Below, piece by piece: positions 55,402 to 63,882 of a stretch of 64,000 bases of DNA. The stretch lies in NCBI GenBank assembly GCA_951812805.1, contig CATOSZ010000003.1, forward strand, positions 1,504,557-1,568,556, given 5' to 3'. Both the position numbers and the translations under genes were made by a program. This DNA comes from an uncultured Alphaproteobacteria bacterium (GTDB taxonomy: Bacteria; Pseudomonadota; Alphaproteobacteria; GCA-2731375). The stretch's first letter is position 1, and every line of letters begins with the position of its first letter. The notes beneath the pieces are model-generated. The model was not told the origin of the DNA. It was given only the letters and a program-made list of their open reading frames with translations, and did no database searches.

Positions 55402-56517
55402 TCACCGTAGTCGTTTCCGTCTCGCCCGGGCCTTGCCCGGGCTCAGGCGGACCGGTTGGCGTTTGCGGCCCCAGGTGCCGGGGTGGGCTTCGAGGATGCC
55501 CGCGAGCGGGGTGGCGCAGGCGGTGCAGCGGCCGTGGGCATCCAGGTTCCAGTCCGAGAGTTCGTACCAGTCCCGGCCGATGAGCAGCGCCCCGCAGCCA
55601 TGGCAATAGGTACTGCCGGCCGCCTTGTCGTGCATGTTGCCGACATAGACGTGGCGCAGGCCGTTCGCGCGCGCGATCTCGCGGGCCCTGAGCAGTGTCG
55701 CCGGCGGCGTGCGGGGCGTTTCGCGCATTCGGTAGTCCGGGTGGAAAGCGGTGAAGTGCAGCGGCACGTCCGGGCCGAGCGCCTCGCCGACCCAGGCGCT
55801 GAGAGCGTCGAACTCGGCTTCGGAATCGTTTTCCCCCGGAATGACCAGGGTGGTGATCTCCAGCCAGACCGGCGTTTCGGTCGCGAGATAGATCAGAGTC
55901 TCCAGCACCGGGGCCAGGCGGGCGCCGGTCAGCTTGTAGTAGAACGCCTCGGTAAACGCCTTGAGGTCGACATTGACCGCATCCATGTGGCGGAAGAATT
56001 CGACCCGGGGCTCGGCCGAGATATAGCCGGCTGTGACCGCGACGTTGGCGATCCCCGCCGCGTGCGCCGCCTGCGCCGTGTCGACGGCATACTCCAGGAA
56101 GATCACCGGATCGTTGTAGGTGTAGGCGATCGAGCGGCAGCCGAGCCGTTTCGCCGTCGCCGCCAGGGCGGCGGGGCTGGCCGCGTCGGCGAGCGTGTCG
56201 ACCTCGCGGGATTTCGAGATGTCCCAGTTCTGACAGAACTTACAGGCGAGGTTGCAGCCCGCCGTACCGAAACTCAGCACCGGCGTGCCGGGCAGGAAGT
56301 GGTTCAACGGCTTCTTCTCGATCGGATCGACGCAGAAGCCGCTGGAGCGGCCATGGGTTGTGAGGCGGATTCCCCCGCCGTCGCGCTGACGGACGAAACA
56401 AAGGCCGCGCTGGCCATCGCCCAGACGGCATTCCCGCGGGCAGAGATCGCACTGCAGCCGGCCGTCGGCGAGCCGGTGGAAATAGCGCCCGGGCACTCCC
56501 TCACCGCCGGCGGTCAT
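55402..56517 (-). CDS. AmmeMemoRadiSam-type radical SAM enzyme
   Basis: 371 residues. It has an N-terminal four-Cys region (CDLCPRECRLGDGQRGLC), the radical SAM motif CNLACKFCQNW and the downstream Ala/Gly-rich SAM-binding strands. The C-terminal CxxC pairs (CHGCGALLI and CTAC) could bind zinc or another cluster. The order matches the family found with AMMECR1 and MEMO1-type proteins, but no such partners are visible here. The substrate is unknown. Confidence 0.85.
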   Translation of the reverse strand: MTAGGEGVPGRYFHRLADGRLQCDLCPRECRLGDGQRGLCFVRQRDGGGIRLTTHGRSSGFCVDPIEKKPLNHFLPGTPVLSFGTAGCNLACKFCQNWDISKSREVDTLADAASPAALAATAKRLGCRSIAYTYNDPVIFLEYAVDTAQAAHAAGIANVAVTAGYISAEPRVEFFRHMDAVNVDLKAFTEAFYYKLTGARLAPVLETLIYLATETPVWLEITTLVIPGENDSEAEFDALSAWVGEALGPDVPLHFTAFHPDYRMRETPRTPPATLLRAREIARANGLRHVYVGNMHDKAAGSTYCHGCGALLIGRDWYELSDWNLDAHGRCTACATPLAGILEAHPGTWGRKRQPVRLSPGKARARRKRLR

Positions 56518-56607
56518 GGCACGCGCTCCTCTCTGGTTGCGAGGTCGAGGATATCACCACAGGCGCGCGACGGCGCGCTATGATGGGAGCGAGGAGAACG
56601 CCCCGCC

Positions 56608-57588
56608 ATGACGCCCCCCGCCCCCCGCCCCGCGACGCCCGAGGAAGTGCCGGTCCTGGATATGACACCGCTCGTCACCGGCGGCGATATCGCGCCGCTC
56701 GCCCGCCAGCTCCGTACGGCCTGCGAGGAGATGGCCTTTTTCTACGTCGCCGGCCACGGCGTGCCGGATGTGGTGATCGACGGCGCGTTCGAGGCCTCCC
56801 GACGCTTTTTCGCGGCACGGGGGGAAATCCGCGACGCCGTCGTGAAAGACCGTTTTCATCGCGGCTACCTGCCGCTCGGCACGACGCATTATCCAGGGCG
56901 CGGGCCGGACCTGAAGGACAGCTTCGACCTCGGCCTCGACCTGCCGCTGGACGATCATGACGTCGTCGCCGGCCTGCCGCTGCACGGCCCTAACCAATGG
57001 CCACCGCTCGCTGATTTCCGCGGCCCGGTCGAGGCCTATTTCGACGCCGTTCGAGCGTTCGGCATGCAGCTCTTGCGCCTGTTCGCCCACAGCCTGGCGT
57101 TGGAGGAGGATTTCTTCACCCGCCATTACGCCAAGCCGACCGTCACCATGCGGCTGATCCACTATCCGCCCCAGAGCGCGGCGCGGGCGGCGGACTCGAT
57201 CGGCGCGCAGGCCCATTCCGATTATGGCGTGGTGACCGTGCTGGCGCAGGATCCGCTGGGTGGCCTCGAACTTCAGAAGCCGGACGGCGAGTGGATCGCC
57301 GCCCCCTATGTGCCCGGCACCTTCGTGGTCAATCTCGGCGACCTGATGGCGCGCTGGACCAACGACGTCTATCGCTCCAACAAGCATCGGGTGGTGAATC
57401 GCCTCGGACGGGAACGCTATTCGATCCCCTTCTTCTTCAACCCCGACCACCGCGCGCCGGTCCGGTGCATCCCAACCTGCACCGGGCCGGACCGCCCGCC
57501 CCGCTATCCCCCTATCGCCGCCGGCGACTACGTCGCCGACAGGATCCGCACCAACCAAGGCTTCAAGGATCCGGAGACCCGCTCGTAG
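56608..57588 (+). CDS. Isopenicillin N synthase-like 2-oxoglutarate/Fe(II) oxygenase
   Basis: 326 residues. The double-stranded beta-helix iron site is AHSDYGVVTVLAQD (His-x-Asp) and the distal His is in SNKHRVVNRLGRERYSIPFF, where the Arg binds 2-oxoglutarate. It starts close to the radical SAM gene but on the opposite strand. It may hydroxylate a small molecule such as a gibberellin-like or amino acid derivative. Its end overlaps the cyclase gene by 26 bases. Confidence 0.87.
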   Translation: MTPPAPRPATPEEVPVLDMTPLVTGGDIAPLARQLRTACEEMAFFYVAGHGVPDVVIDGAFEASRRFFAARGEIRDAVVKDRFHRGYLPLGTTHYPGRGPDLKDSFDLGLDLPLDDHDVVAGLPLHGPNQWPPLADFRGPVEAYFDAVRAFGMQLLRLFAHSLALEEDFFTRHYAKPTVTMRLIHYPPQSAARAADSIGAQAHSDYGVVTVLAQDPLGGLELQKPDGEWIAAPYVPGTFVVNLGDLMARWTNDVYRSNKHRVVNRLGRERYSIPFFFNPDHRAPVRCIPTCTGPDRPPRYPPIAAGDYVADRIRTNQGFKDPETRS

Positions 57589-59263
57589 GCAAATCCTGCG
57601 CCCGCGGGATCGCGTAAACGGTCATGGCCTCGCGCACGCCGCGGATTTCCACCTGATGGCTGGGAAAGGCCGAGAGATCGGCGCCGGCGCGCGCCGCCAG
57701 GTCGGCGGAGACGACGAGTTCGCAGCCGAAATCCTTGGTCAGCGGCTCCAGCCGACTGGCCGTGTTCACCGCGTCGCCGATGGCGGTGACGGAGACCACG
57801 CGGCGATAGCCCATCTCGCCGACCACCGCCGCGCCGAGATGGATGCCGATGCCGATGCGCAAGCTTTCGCCCATGTCCTTCATGACCCGCTCGTTCAGCT
57901 CGTCCATCGCGCGCGACATGTTGGCGGCGGCGGCGAGCGCTTGGCGGGCGCCTTCCTCCGGCGTGCCGTCGACCCCGAAAAGCGCCATCACCCCGTCGCC
58001 GATGAACTTGTCCAGGCGACCGCCCGCCTGCTCGACCGCATCGCCCATGGCGCGGAAGTACTGATTGATGACGAAGACCACGTCATAGGGCAGGCGCTGG
58101 TCCGCGAAATTGGTGAAGGCGCGAATGTCGGCGAACAGGATGGCGATCTCCCGCTCGGCACCTTGATAGTGACGCGGGCGGCCGTAGGCGTCGCGCGGGC
58201 TGGCGTTGGGCGGCAGCAGGGGCGTCACCATGACGTCGCGCAGCGGGCGAAGCTGGCAGGCGAGGCGCACGCCCTCGGCCGCACCGACCCGGGCCAGCAC
58301 CTTCAATTCCTGTTCGCTCGGCTGCGGCAGGGTGCGCTCGCCCTCGACGACGCGCACCCGGCAGGTCGAACAGCGCCCGCGTCCACCGCAGACCGAGGCA
58401 TGCGGGATACCGCCCGCCCGGCTCGCCTCCAGCACGCTGTGGCCCTGGTCGACGACGACCCGGCGGCCGTCGGGATAGGTCACGGTAATGCGGCCACGGC
58501 TGATCTCGACCAGCTGGACGGCGAGCCGGCCGAGCAGGATGGCGACGATCACCCCCAGCACGGACCAGCGCACGACCTCCGCCCGGCCGTAGACCCAGGC
58601 GGCGAGGTCGGTGCCGTCGGTCGGCAGGTTCATGTGCCCGATCTGCCGCTCCAGCCACAGCGGGTCCTGCAGAAGGAACGAGATCTCCTTGCCGGCGGCG
58701 GCGAAACCCGAGAGCGCGGCGGCCGGCACCAGCACGGCGAGGGCGAGCAGCAGATAGCGCCAGGGTGGATAGCCGGGCTTCAGGCGCAGCCAGAAATGAA
58801 TGCCGATGCAGCCGTGCGTCCAGACCAGGATCAGGCCCACCGCTTGCAGCAGCCCCATCATCGGCGCCTGCACCCAGGTCGCGAGGATGACGTAGACGTA
58901 GGTGTCGTTGACCTCGAAGGCGCCGTTGGCCGCCGCCGTGCCCATGAAATGGGTGGCGAGCGCCAGGATGATGAGGAAGCCGAAGCAGATCTGCACCGCT
59001 TCCGCGACCGGCATCTTCAGCCGGCGGCGGCGAACCAGCGTGTAGATCGCGACCGAGAGATGAAAGGCGATCGCCGCATAGAACACCGCCTGGCAGAGCG
59101 GATTGCGCCAGACGGCGAGAAACACCTTGCGGCCGGCCTCCATCGCCTCGAGCGAGATGTTGCCGAGCGCGTGATTCAGCAGGTGGGTCGCGACGAAAGC
59201 GAAGAGGACGAGCCCGGCGCCGGTCCGGGCCCGTTGCAGATGGGGCGCGAGGCGCGCCTTCAC
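57563..59263 (-). CDS. Membrane-anchored adenylate cyclase with a heme-type anchor and 2Fe-2S domain
   Basis: 566 residues. Residues 15-255 hold about six transmembrane helices with paired His (His27, His31, His68, His105, His150 and His156) that look like b-heme ligands of succinate dehydrogenase-type anchors. Residues 257-350 are a plant-type ferredoxin with Cys292, 298, 301 and 336. Residues 370-555 are a class III cyclase with metal Asp379 and Asp423, adenine-selecting Lys419 and Asp497, and the transition-state pair Asn500/Arg504, so ATP cyclisation is likely. A redox- or quinone-sensing cyclase like Sinorhizobium CyaC is the best model. It overlaps the PfkB kinase by four bases. Confidence 0.88.
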   Translation of the reverse strand: MKARLAPHLQRARTGAGLVLFAFVATHLLNHALGNISLEAMEAGRKVFLAVWRNPLCQAVFYAAIAFHLSVAIYTLVRRRRLKMPVAEAVQICFGFLIILALATHFMGTAAANGAFEVNDTYVYVILATWVQAPMMGLLQAVGLILVWTHGCIGIHFWLRLKPGYPPWRYLLLALAVLVPAAALSGFAAAGKEISFLLQDPLWLERQIGHMNLPTDGTDLAAWVYGRAEVVRWSVLGVIVAILLGRLAVQLVEISRGRITVTYPDGRRVVVDQGHSVLEASRAGGIPHASVCGGRGRCSTCRVRVVEGERTLPQPSEQELKVLARVGAAEGVRLACQLRPLRDVMVTPLLPPNASPRDAYGRPRHYQGAEREIAILFADIRAFTNFADQRLPYDVVFVINQYFRAMGDAVEQAGGRLDKFIGDGVMALFGVDGTPEEGARQALAAAANMSRAMDELNERVMKDMGESLRIGIGIHLGAAVVGEMGYRRVVSVTAIGDAVNTASRLEPLTKDFGCELVVSADLAARAGADLSAFPSHQVEIRGVREAMTVYAIPRAQDLPTSGSPDP

Positions 59264-60258
59264 CCCTGCTCCAACCGCGCCTGCGCCAACTCGGCGAGGG
59301 AGGTCTCGGGGCGGGCGCCCATGTGGGAAATGATCTCGGCGGCGGCGAGACCGCCGAGGCGGCCGCAGGTGGGAAGATCGCGATCTTGTGTGAAGCCATG
59401 CAGGAAGCCCGCAGCGAACAGATCGCCGGCCCCGGTGGTGTCGACGACGATCGGCACCATTTCCGCATCGACCACATGCACCGCGTCCTGGCCGAGGATG
59501 ACGGAGCCCCTTTCCGAGCGGGTGAGCGCCGCGACCTCGACCCGGCCGCGTACGGTTTGCAGCGCTTCATCGAAGGTATCGACCTCGTAGAGCGCCATGA
59601 TCTCGTCCTCGTTGGCGAACAACAGGTCGACATGGTTGTCGACGAGATCGCGGAACTCGTCGCGGTAGCGATGTACGCAGAAACTGTCGGAGAGGCTGAG
59701 TGCGACCCGCCGGCCGGCCCCGTGGGCGATCTCCGTCGCCCGCAGGAAGGCCTCCTTCGCGCCGGGCGGATCCCAGAGATAGCCTTCGAGATAGGTGACC
59801 TGGGCGGCCTGGACCTGAGCGGCGTCGATGTCGGCGGCGGTCAGCTCGACGCAGGCGCCGAGATAGGTCTGCAACGTCCGTTGCGCATCCGGCGTGACCA
59901 GCACGAGGCAACGCGCCGTCGACGGACCCGAGGCCGCCGCCGCCGTATCGAAGGCGACGCCGACGGCGCGGATGTCGTGGCCGAAAATGTTGCCGAGCTG
60001 GTCGTCGCGTACCTTGCCGACATAGGCGGCCCGGCCGCCGAAGCCGGCGACGCCCGCCGCCGTGTTGGCGGCCGACCCGCCCGATTGCTCGACCGCCGAC
60101 CCCATGAGGTCGTACAGCCGCTCCGCCGCCTCGGCGTCGATCAGGGTCATCGCGCCCTTCTCCAGTCCCTGCTCGGCCAGGAACGCATCCTCCGCGTGCG
60201 CCAGCACGTCGACGATTGCATTCCCGATGGCGAGCACGTCGATTTCACCATTCGCCAT
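59260..60258 (-). CDS. PfkB-family sugar/adenosine kinase
   Basis: 332 residues from the ATG at 60258. The ribokinase fold has the N-terminal IDVLAIGNAIVDVLAHAEDA, the GG hinge in QSGGSAANTAAGVAG and the anion-hole/catalytic Asp motif DTTGAGDLFAAGFLHG. The overall length and N-terminus are close to adenosine kinase-like PfkB proteins. It overlaps the cyclase start, and purine metabolism linked to cyclic-AMP output is possible, though this is an inference. Confidence 0.87.
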   Translation of the reverse strand: MANGEIDVLAIGNAIVDVLAHAEDAFLAEQGLEKGAMTLIDAEAAERLYDLMGSAVEQSGGSAANTAAGVAGFGGRAAYVGKVRDDQLGNIFGHDIRAVGVAFDTAAAASGPSTARCLVLVTPDAQRTLQTYLGACVELTAADIDAAQVQAAQVTYLEGYLWDPPGAKEAFLRATEIAHGAGRRVALSLSDSFCVHRYRDEFRDLVDNHVDLLFANEDEIMALYEVDTFDEALQTVRGRVEVAALTRSERGSVILGQDAVHVVDAEMVPIVVDTTGAGDLFAAGFLHGFTQDRDLPTCGRLGGLAAAEIISHMGARPETSLAELAQARLEQG

Positions 60259-60389
60259 GGGCGGCCCCTCCCTCGTCCGGTGCTGTTCTTCGGGTGGCGG
60301 CCCGGACCACCGGTCGGACCGCCCCTCGCCTGTACAACGATTCGGGCCAAAGGCATAGTGCCGACAGTCGAATCGGGGACGCGAACCAT

Positions 60390-61823
60390 ATGACGGACGA
60401 GTTGTGGAAGCTGACGGCACGCGCGCAAGTCGCGCTGCTGCGCGAGGGCGAGATAAGCCCGAGCGAGGCGGTCGCCGCCAGCCTGACCCGCATCGAAGCG
60501 GTCGACGACGCCGTCAACGCGATCCCGACGCGCTGCGCCGAGCGGGCCCTGGCGGCGGCCCGGCGGATGGAGGCCGAGGGCCCGCCCGCCACGCCGACGC
60601 CCGGCTATCTCCACGGCTTGCCGATTGCGATCAAGGACCTGGCCGACGTCGCGGGCGTGCGCACCACCCTCGGCTCGCCGATCTTCGCCGATCGGGTGCC
60701 GGAGACGTCGGACATTCTCGTCCGCACCCTGGAAGCCAACGGCGCCATCGTCATCGGCAAGTCGAACACGCCCGAATTCGGCGCCGGCGCCAATACCTTC
60801 AACGAGGTCTTCGGCGCGACGCGCAATCCCTGGGACACGCGCATGACCTGCGGCGGCTCGTCCGGTGGTGCTGCGGTGGCGCTGGCCACCGGCCAGGTCG
60901 CGCTGGCGCACGGCAGCGATCTCGGCGGCTCGCTGCGCATTCCGGGCGCCTTCTGCGGCATCGTCGGTTACCGGCCGAGCCCGGGACGGGTCGCGTGGGG
61001 ACGCGATTTCTCGCTCTTCGACACCCTCTCCGTGCACGGGCCGATGGCGCGGACCGTGGCCGACGTCGCCTTGATGCTGGATGCGATGGCCGGCGCGGAC
61101 CGCTCCGATCCGGTCTCCCTGCCGCCGCCGGAGCGCCCCCTCCTCACCGCCTGCGAGGCGGATCCGCCGCCGATGCGCATCGCCTGGTCGCCGACCCTGG
61201 GCCAGGCGCCGGTCGATCCGGAGGTCGCCCGCATTACGGAAGCCGCGGCCCGGCGCTTCGGTGACCTCGGCGCCCGGGTCGAGGCGGCGACGCCGGACTT
61301 CAGCGGCGGGCGGGACATGTTCCAGGCCCTGCGCGCGCACGGCTATGTGCTGGAACGCCAACCCCTGCTGGAAACCCATCGCGACCAGCTGAAGCCCGAG
61401 GTGATCTGGAATATCGAAAAAGGCATGCAGCAAAGCGCGGGGGTCGCCGCCGGAGCCGAGCGGGAACGCGGCCGCCTCTATCACCGCATGGTCGCCTTTT
61501 TCGAGGATTACGACATCCTTTGCTGTCCGACGGTCATGGCGCCCCCCTTCCCGGTCGAAACCCGCTATCTGAGCGAGGTGGCGGGAACGCAGTTCGACAA
61601 CTATGTCGATTGGCTGATGCTGACCTACCTGATCACGCTCACCAGCTGTCCCGCCGTATCCCTGCCCTGCGGCCTGACCGCAAGCGGCCTGCCCGTCGGC
61701 CTGCAGCTGGTAGCCCCGCCGCGCGAAGACGCCGCCCTGCTGGCCGCCGCCCGCCATCTGGAGGGCGTGCTCGGCCTGGCCGACCGGGTGCCCTTCGACC
61801 CCATCATCCGCCACGACGCCTGA
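60390..61823 (+). CDS. Amidase signature family hydrolase
   Basis: 477 residues from the ATG at 60390. Catalytic Lys82 (PIAIKDLADV), the Ser loop CGGSSGGAAVA around Ser157-158 and the nucleophile Ser181 (GSDLGGSLR) are all there. It is a second amidase, not a close copy of the one at 6427-7761. It may act on an aryl or alkyl amide. It is divergent from the kinase and followed by the EI24-like gene after 17 bases. Confidence 0.87.
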   Translation: MTDELWKLTARAQVALLREGEISPSEAVAASLTRIEAVDDAVNAIPTRCAERALAAARRMEAEGPPATPTPGYLHGLPIAIKDLADVAGVRTTLGSPIFADRVPETSDILVRTLEANGAIVIGKSNTPEFGAGANTFNEVFGATRNPWDTRMTCGGSSGGAAVALATGQVALAHGSDLGGSLRIPGAFCGIVGYRPSPGRVAWGRDFSLFDTLSVHGPMARTVADVALMLDAMAGADRSDPVSLPPPERPLLTACEADPPPMRIAWSPTLGQAPVDPEVARITEAAARRFGDLGARVEAATPDFSGGRDMFQALRAHGYVLERQPLLETHRDQLKPEVIWNIEKGMQQSAGVAAGAERERGRLYHRMVAFFEDYDILCCPTVMAPPFPVETRYLSEVAGTQFDNYVDWLMLTYLITLTSCPAVSLPCGLTASGLPVGLQLVAPPREDAALLAAARHLEGVLGLADRVPFDPIIRHDA

Positions 61824-61839
61824 GGGAGGCGACACGTCC

Positions 61840-62556
61840 ATGCTTCAGCCCTTCATCCTGGCCTTCAAGCAGTTGCCGGAGCCGACCTTCCGCGCGGTGC
61901 TGTTGAAATCGGTCGGCCTGACCGTCGCCGTCTTCGTCGTCGTCTACTTCATCGCCGGCTGGGCGATCGAGGGCATGATGCCGAGCGACCCGGCCGCCTG
62001 GACCTTCAACCTGTTGTGGCTGTTCGAAGTCGATCTCTCGTCCTGGGCCGAGGGCTTCGGCAAAGTCGTGCTGGTCGTCGTCCTCTTCCTGTTGTTTCCG
62101 GCTGTCTCCTCCCTCTTCATCGCCCTGTTCCTCGACGAGATCGCCGCCGCGGTGGAGGCGCGCCACTATCCGAACGACCCGCCGGGCAAAAGCCTGTCGA
62201 TGGCCGATGCCTTCATGCTGTCCTTGAAATTCTCGGTGGTGATGATCGTCTTGAATATTGTGGCACTTTTGCTTTATTTGCCGCTTCTTTTTGTGCCGCC
62301 CCTGAATTTAATTGTCTTCTATTTGATCAACGGCTACCTTTTCAGTCGTGAGTATTTCGAGTTGGTGAGCTCCCGGCATCTGGGGCCGACGGAGATCACG
62401 TCCGCCCGCAAGCAGGGCGGGGGTCGGCTGTTCATGACCGGCGTCGGCATCGCGTTCCTGATGACCATACCGCTGGTGAACCTGCTGGCGCCGCTGGTGG
62501 CGACGGCGGCGATGGTGCATGTGTTCAAGGCGATGCGCGCGCGCGCATCGGCCTGA
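61840..62556 (+). CDS. EI24/CysZ-like multi-pass membrane protein
   Basis: 238 residues. Several hydrophobic helices (VFVVVYFIAGWAIEG, VVLVVVLFLLFPAVSSLF, VVMIVLNIVALLLYLPLLF, TGVGIAFLMTIPLVNLL) and the REYFELVSSRHL segment fit the EI24/CysZ group of membrane proteins. CysZ is a sulfate permease, but without Cys genes nearby this is only a resemblance. A GGGAGG precedes the ATG. The bactofilin gene follows. Confidence 0.75.
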   Translation: MLQPFILAFKQLPEPTFRAVLLKSVGLTVAVFVVVYFIAGWAIEGMMPSDPAAWTFNLLWLFEVDLSSWAEGFGKVVLVVVLFLLFPAVSSLFIALFLDEIAAAVEARHYPNDPPGKSLSMADAFMLSLKFSVVMIVLNIVALLLYLPLLFVPPLNLIVFYLINGYLFSREYFELVSSRHLGPTEITSARKQGGGRLFMTGVGIAFLMTIPLVNLLAPLVATAAMVHVFKAMRARASA

Positions 62557-62632
62557 AGGGCCCGGGGTCCGAAGGGCGCCGGAAATCGAGAACGCGGGCG
62601 GGCGAACGCCCGGCGAAACGGGGAAGAGCACT

Positions 62633-63172
62633 ATGTCGGACAAGGACGGCGGCGGCATCAGGCCGGAAATTTCCAGGCGCATCCGGGGCATCACGCCGGG
62701 TCGGATCATCCAGGACGATCCCCCGGCCGAGGAGGCACCCGCCGCGGAAGCGGCCCCTGCCGCCGAGACGACACCTATCACCGAAGCGGCACCCGCGGCC
62801 CCGGCGGCCGCCACACCGCCGCCCTCGACGCCCACCACGGGCGGCGGCGATGATTCCAAGGCTCTGGTGGTCGGCGCGGAAATCGTGCTCAACGGTTCCA
62901 TCAGCGCCTGCGACAAGCTGGTGGTCGACGGCCGGGTCGAGGCCGACCTGAAGAACAGCCGCGAAATCGTCGTCGGCGCCAGCGGCGTCTTCAAAGGCGC
63001 CGCCGAAGTCGGCACGGCGACCATCGGCGGCCAGTTCGAGGGCGATCTGACGGTGAGCGGCCAGCTCGTCGTCCAGGCCGGCGGCCGCATCCAGGGCGAG
63101 GTTCGCTACGGCCAGCTTTCGGTCGAAAGCGGTGGCGTCATCGTCGGCAACATGAACACCATCGGCGGCTAG
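62633..63172 (+). CDS. Bactofilin
   Basis: 179 residues from the ATG at 62633. A Pro/Ala-rich disordered N-terminus (EEAPAAEAAPAAETTPITEA) leads to the bactofilin beta-solenoid with repeats IVLNGSISACDKLVVDGRVE, REIVVGASGVFKGAAEVG and FEGDLTVSGQLVVQAGGRIQ. Bactofilins polymerise into scaffolds for cell shape or stalk formation. No M23 peptidase sits next to it; a lipoprotein gene follows after three bases. Confidence 0.92.
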   Translation: MSDKDGGGIRPEISRRIRGITPGRIIQDDPPAEEAPAAEAAPAAETTPITEAAPAAPAAATPPPSTPTTGGGDDSKALVVGAEIVLNGSISACDKLVVDGRVEADLKNSREIVVGASGVFKGAAEVGTATIGGQFEGDLTVSGQLVVQAGGRIQGEVRYGQLSVESGGVIVGNMNTIGG

Positions 63173-63175
63173 CCG

Positions 63176-63658
63176 GTGCGCCGGCTGCGGGTGCGCACCA
63201 GCGCCCATGCCCTGGTCGCCCTGCTGCTACTCGCGGCCCTCGGCGGCTGCCTGACGCTGCCGGGCAGCACGCCGCCGACGGCACCCGCCCCCCAAGCGAT
63301 CCCCGTCGCCACCGCGCCCGCCGATACGGACGGCGAACGCCGTGTCGCCCGCCGGGCCCCGGCGGCGCCACCGTCGTCCGTGACGCCCCCGCCGCCCCGT
63401 CTCGTCGGCCTCGCCGCCCAGGCCCTGGTCGATGTTCTGGGCAGCCCTACGTTGAAGCGGCGCGATCCGCCGGCGGAGGTCTGGCAATACGCCGGGCGCG
63501 GCTGCGTCCTGCATCTCTTCCTCTATGCGCCCCCCGACGGCACGGCGTTGGCCGTCGCCCATGCCGAAGCGAGCGATGCGGACGGCCGGCCGATGACGGG
63601 CCTGGCCTGTGCGGGGCGTCTCGCCGGCGAGGCACCCCGCACCGCCCGGCAGAGCTGA
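63176..63658 (+). CDS. Small lipoprotein of unknown function
   Basis: 160 residues from a GTG at 63176. The lipobox LAALGGC places the lipidated Cys near residue 25. A Pro/Ala-rich linker (TPPTAPAPQAIPVATAPA) is followed by a compact domain with VGLAAQALVDVLGSPTLKR and YAGRGCVLHLFLYAP, reminiscent of the small SmpA/OmlA-like lipoproteins. It follows the bactofilin directly and probably shares its transcript. Confidence 0.72.
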   Translation: MRRLRVRTSAHALVALLLLAALGGCLTLPGSTPPTAPAPQAIPVATAPADTDGERRVARRAPAAPPSSVTPPPPRLVGLAAQALVDVLGSPTLKRRDPPAEVWQYAGRGCVLHLFLYAPPDGTALAVAHAEASDADGRPMTGLACAGRLAGEAPRTARQS

Positions 63659-63664
63659 ACCCGC

Positions 63665-63838
63665 CTATTTGAGGACGCAGTGCTTGGTGAAGTCCTTGGC
63701 TTCGTTGACCGACCAGTCCCCCTTGTCCTTCTCCTTCATGGCGTTGCACCACTCCTCGCTCCCGATTTCGGGCTCGCAGGCGGCGACGAACAGCGCCGCG
63801 GCCAGAACCGCGATCTTCACCAGGTAACGTTGCGGCAT
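63665..63838 (-). CDS. DUF3012-like small lipoprotein
   Basis: 57 residues from the ATG at 63838, seven bases after AAGGAG (63853 is a further in-frame start). The signal IAVLAAALFVAAC gives a lipidated Cys, and the mature peptide PEIGSEEWCNAMKEKDKGDW then SVNEAKDFTKHCVL matches DUF3012. It is convergent with the lipoprotein gene. Function unknown. Confidence 0.75.
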   Translation of the reverse strand: MPQRYLVKIAVLAAALFVAACEPEIGSEEWCNAMKEKDKGDWSVNEAKDFTKHCVLK

Positions 63839-63882
63839 TTCCATCTCCTTCATAGTCTTCCCATCGACCGACCCGGATCCCG

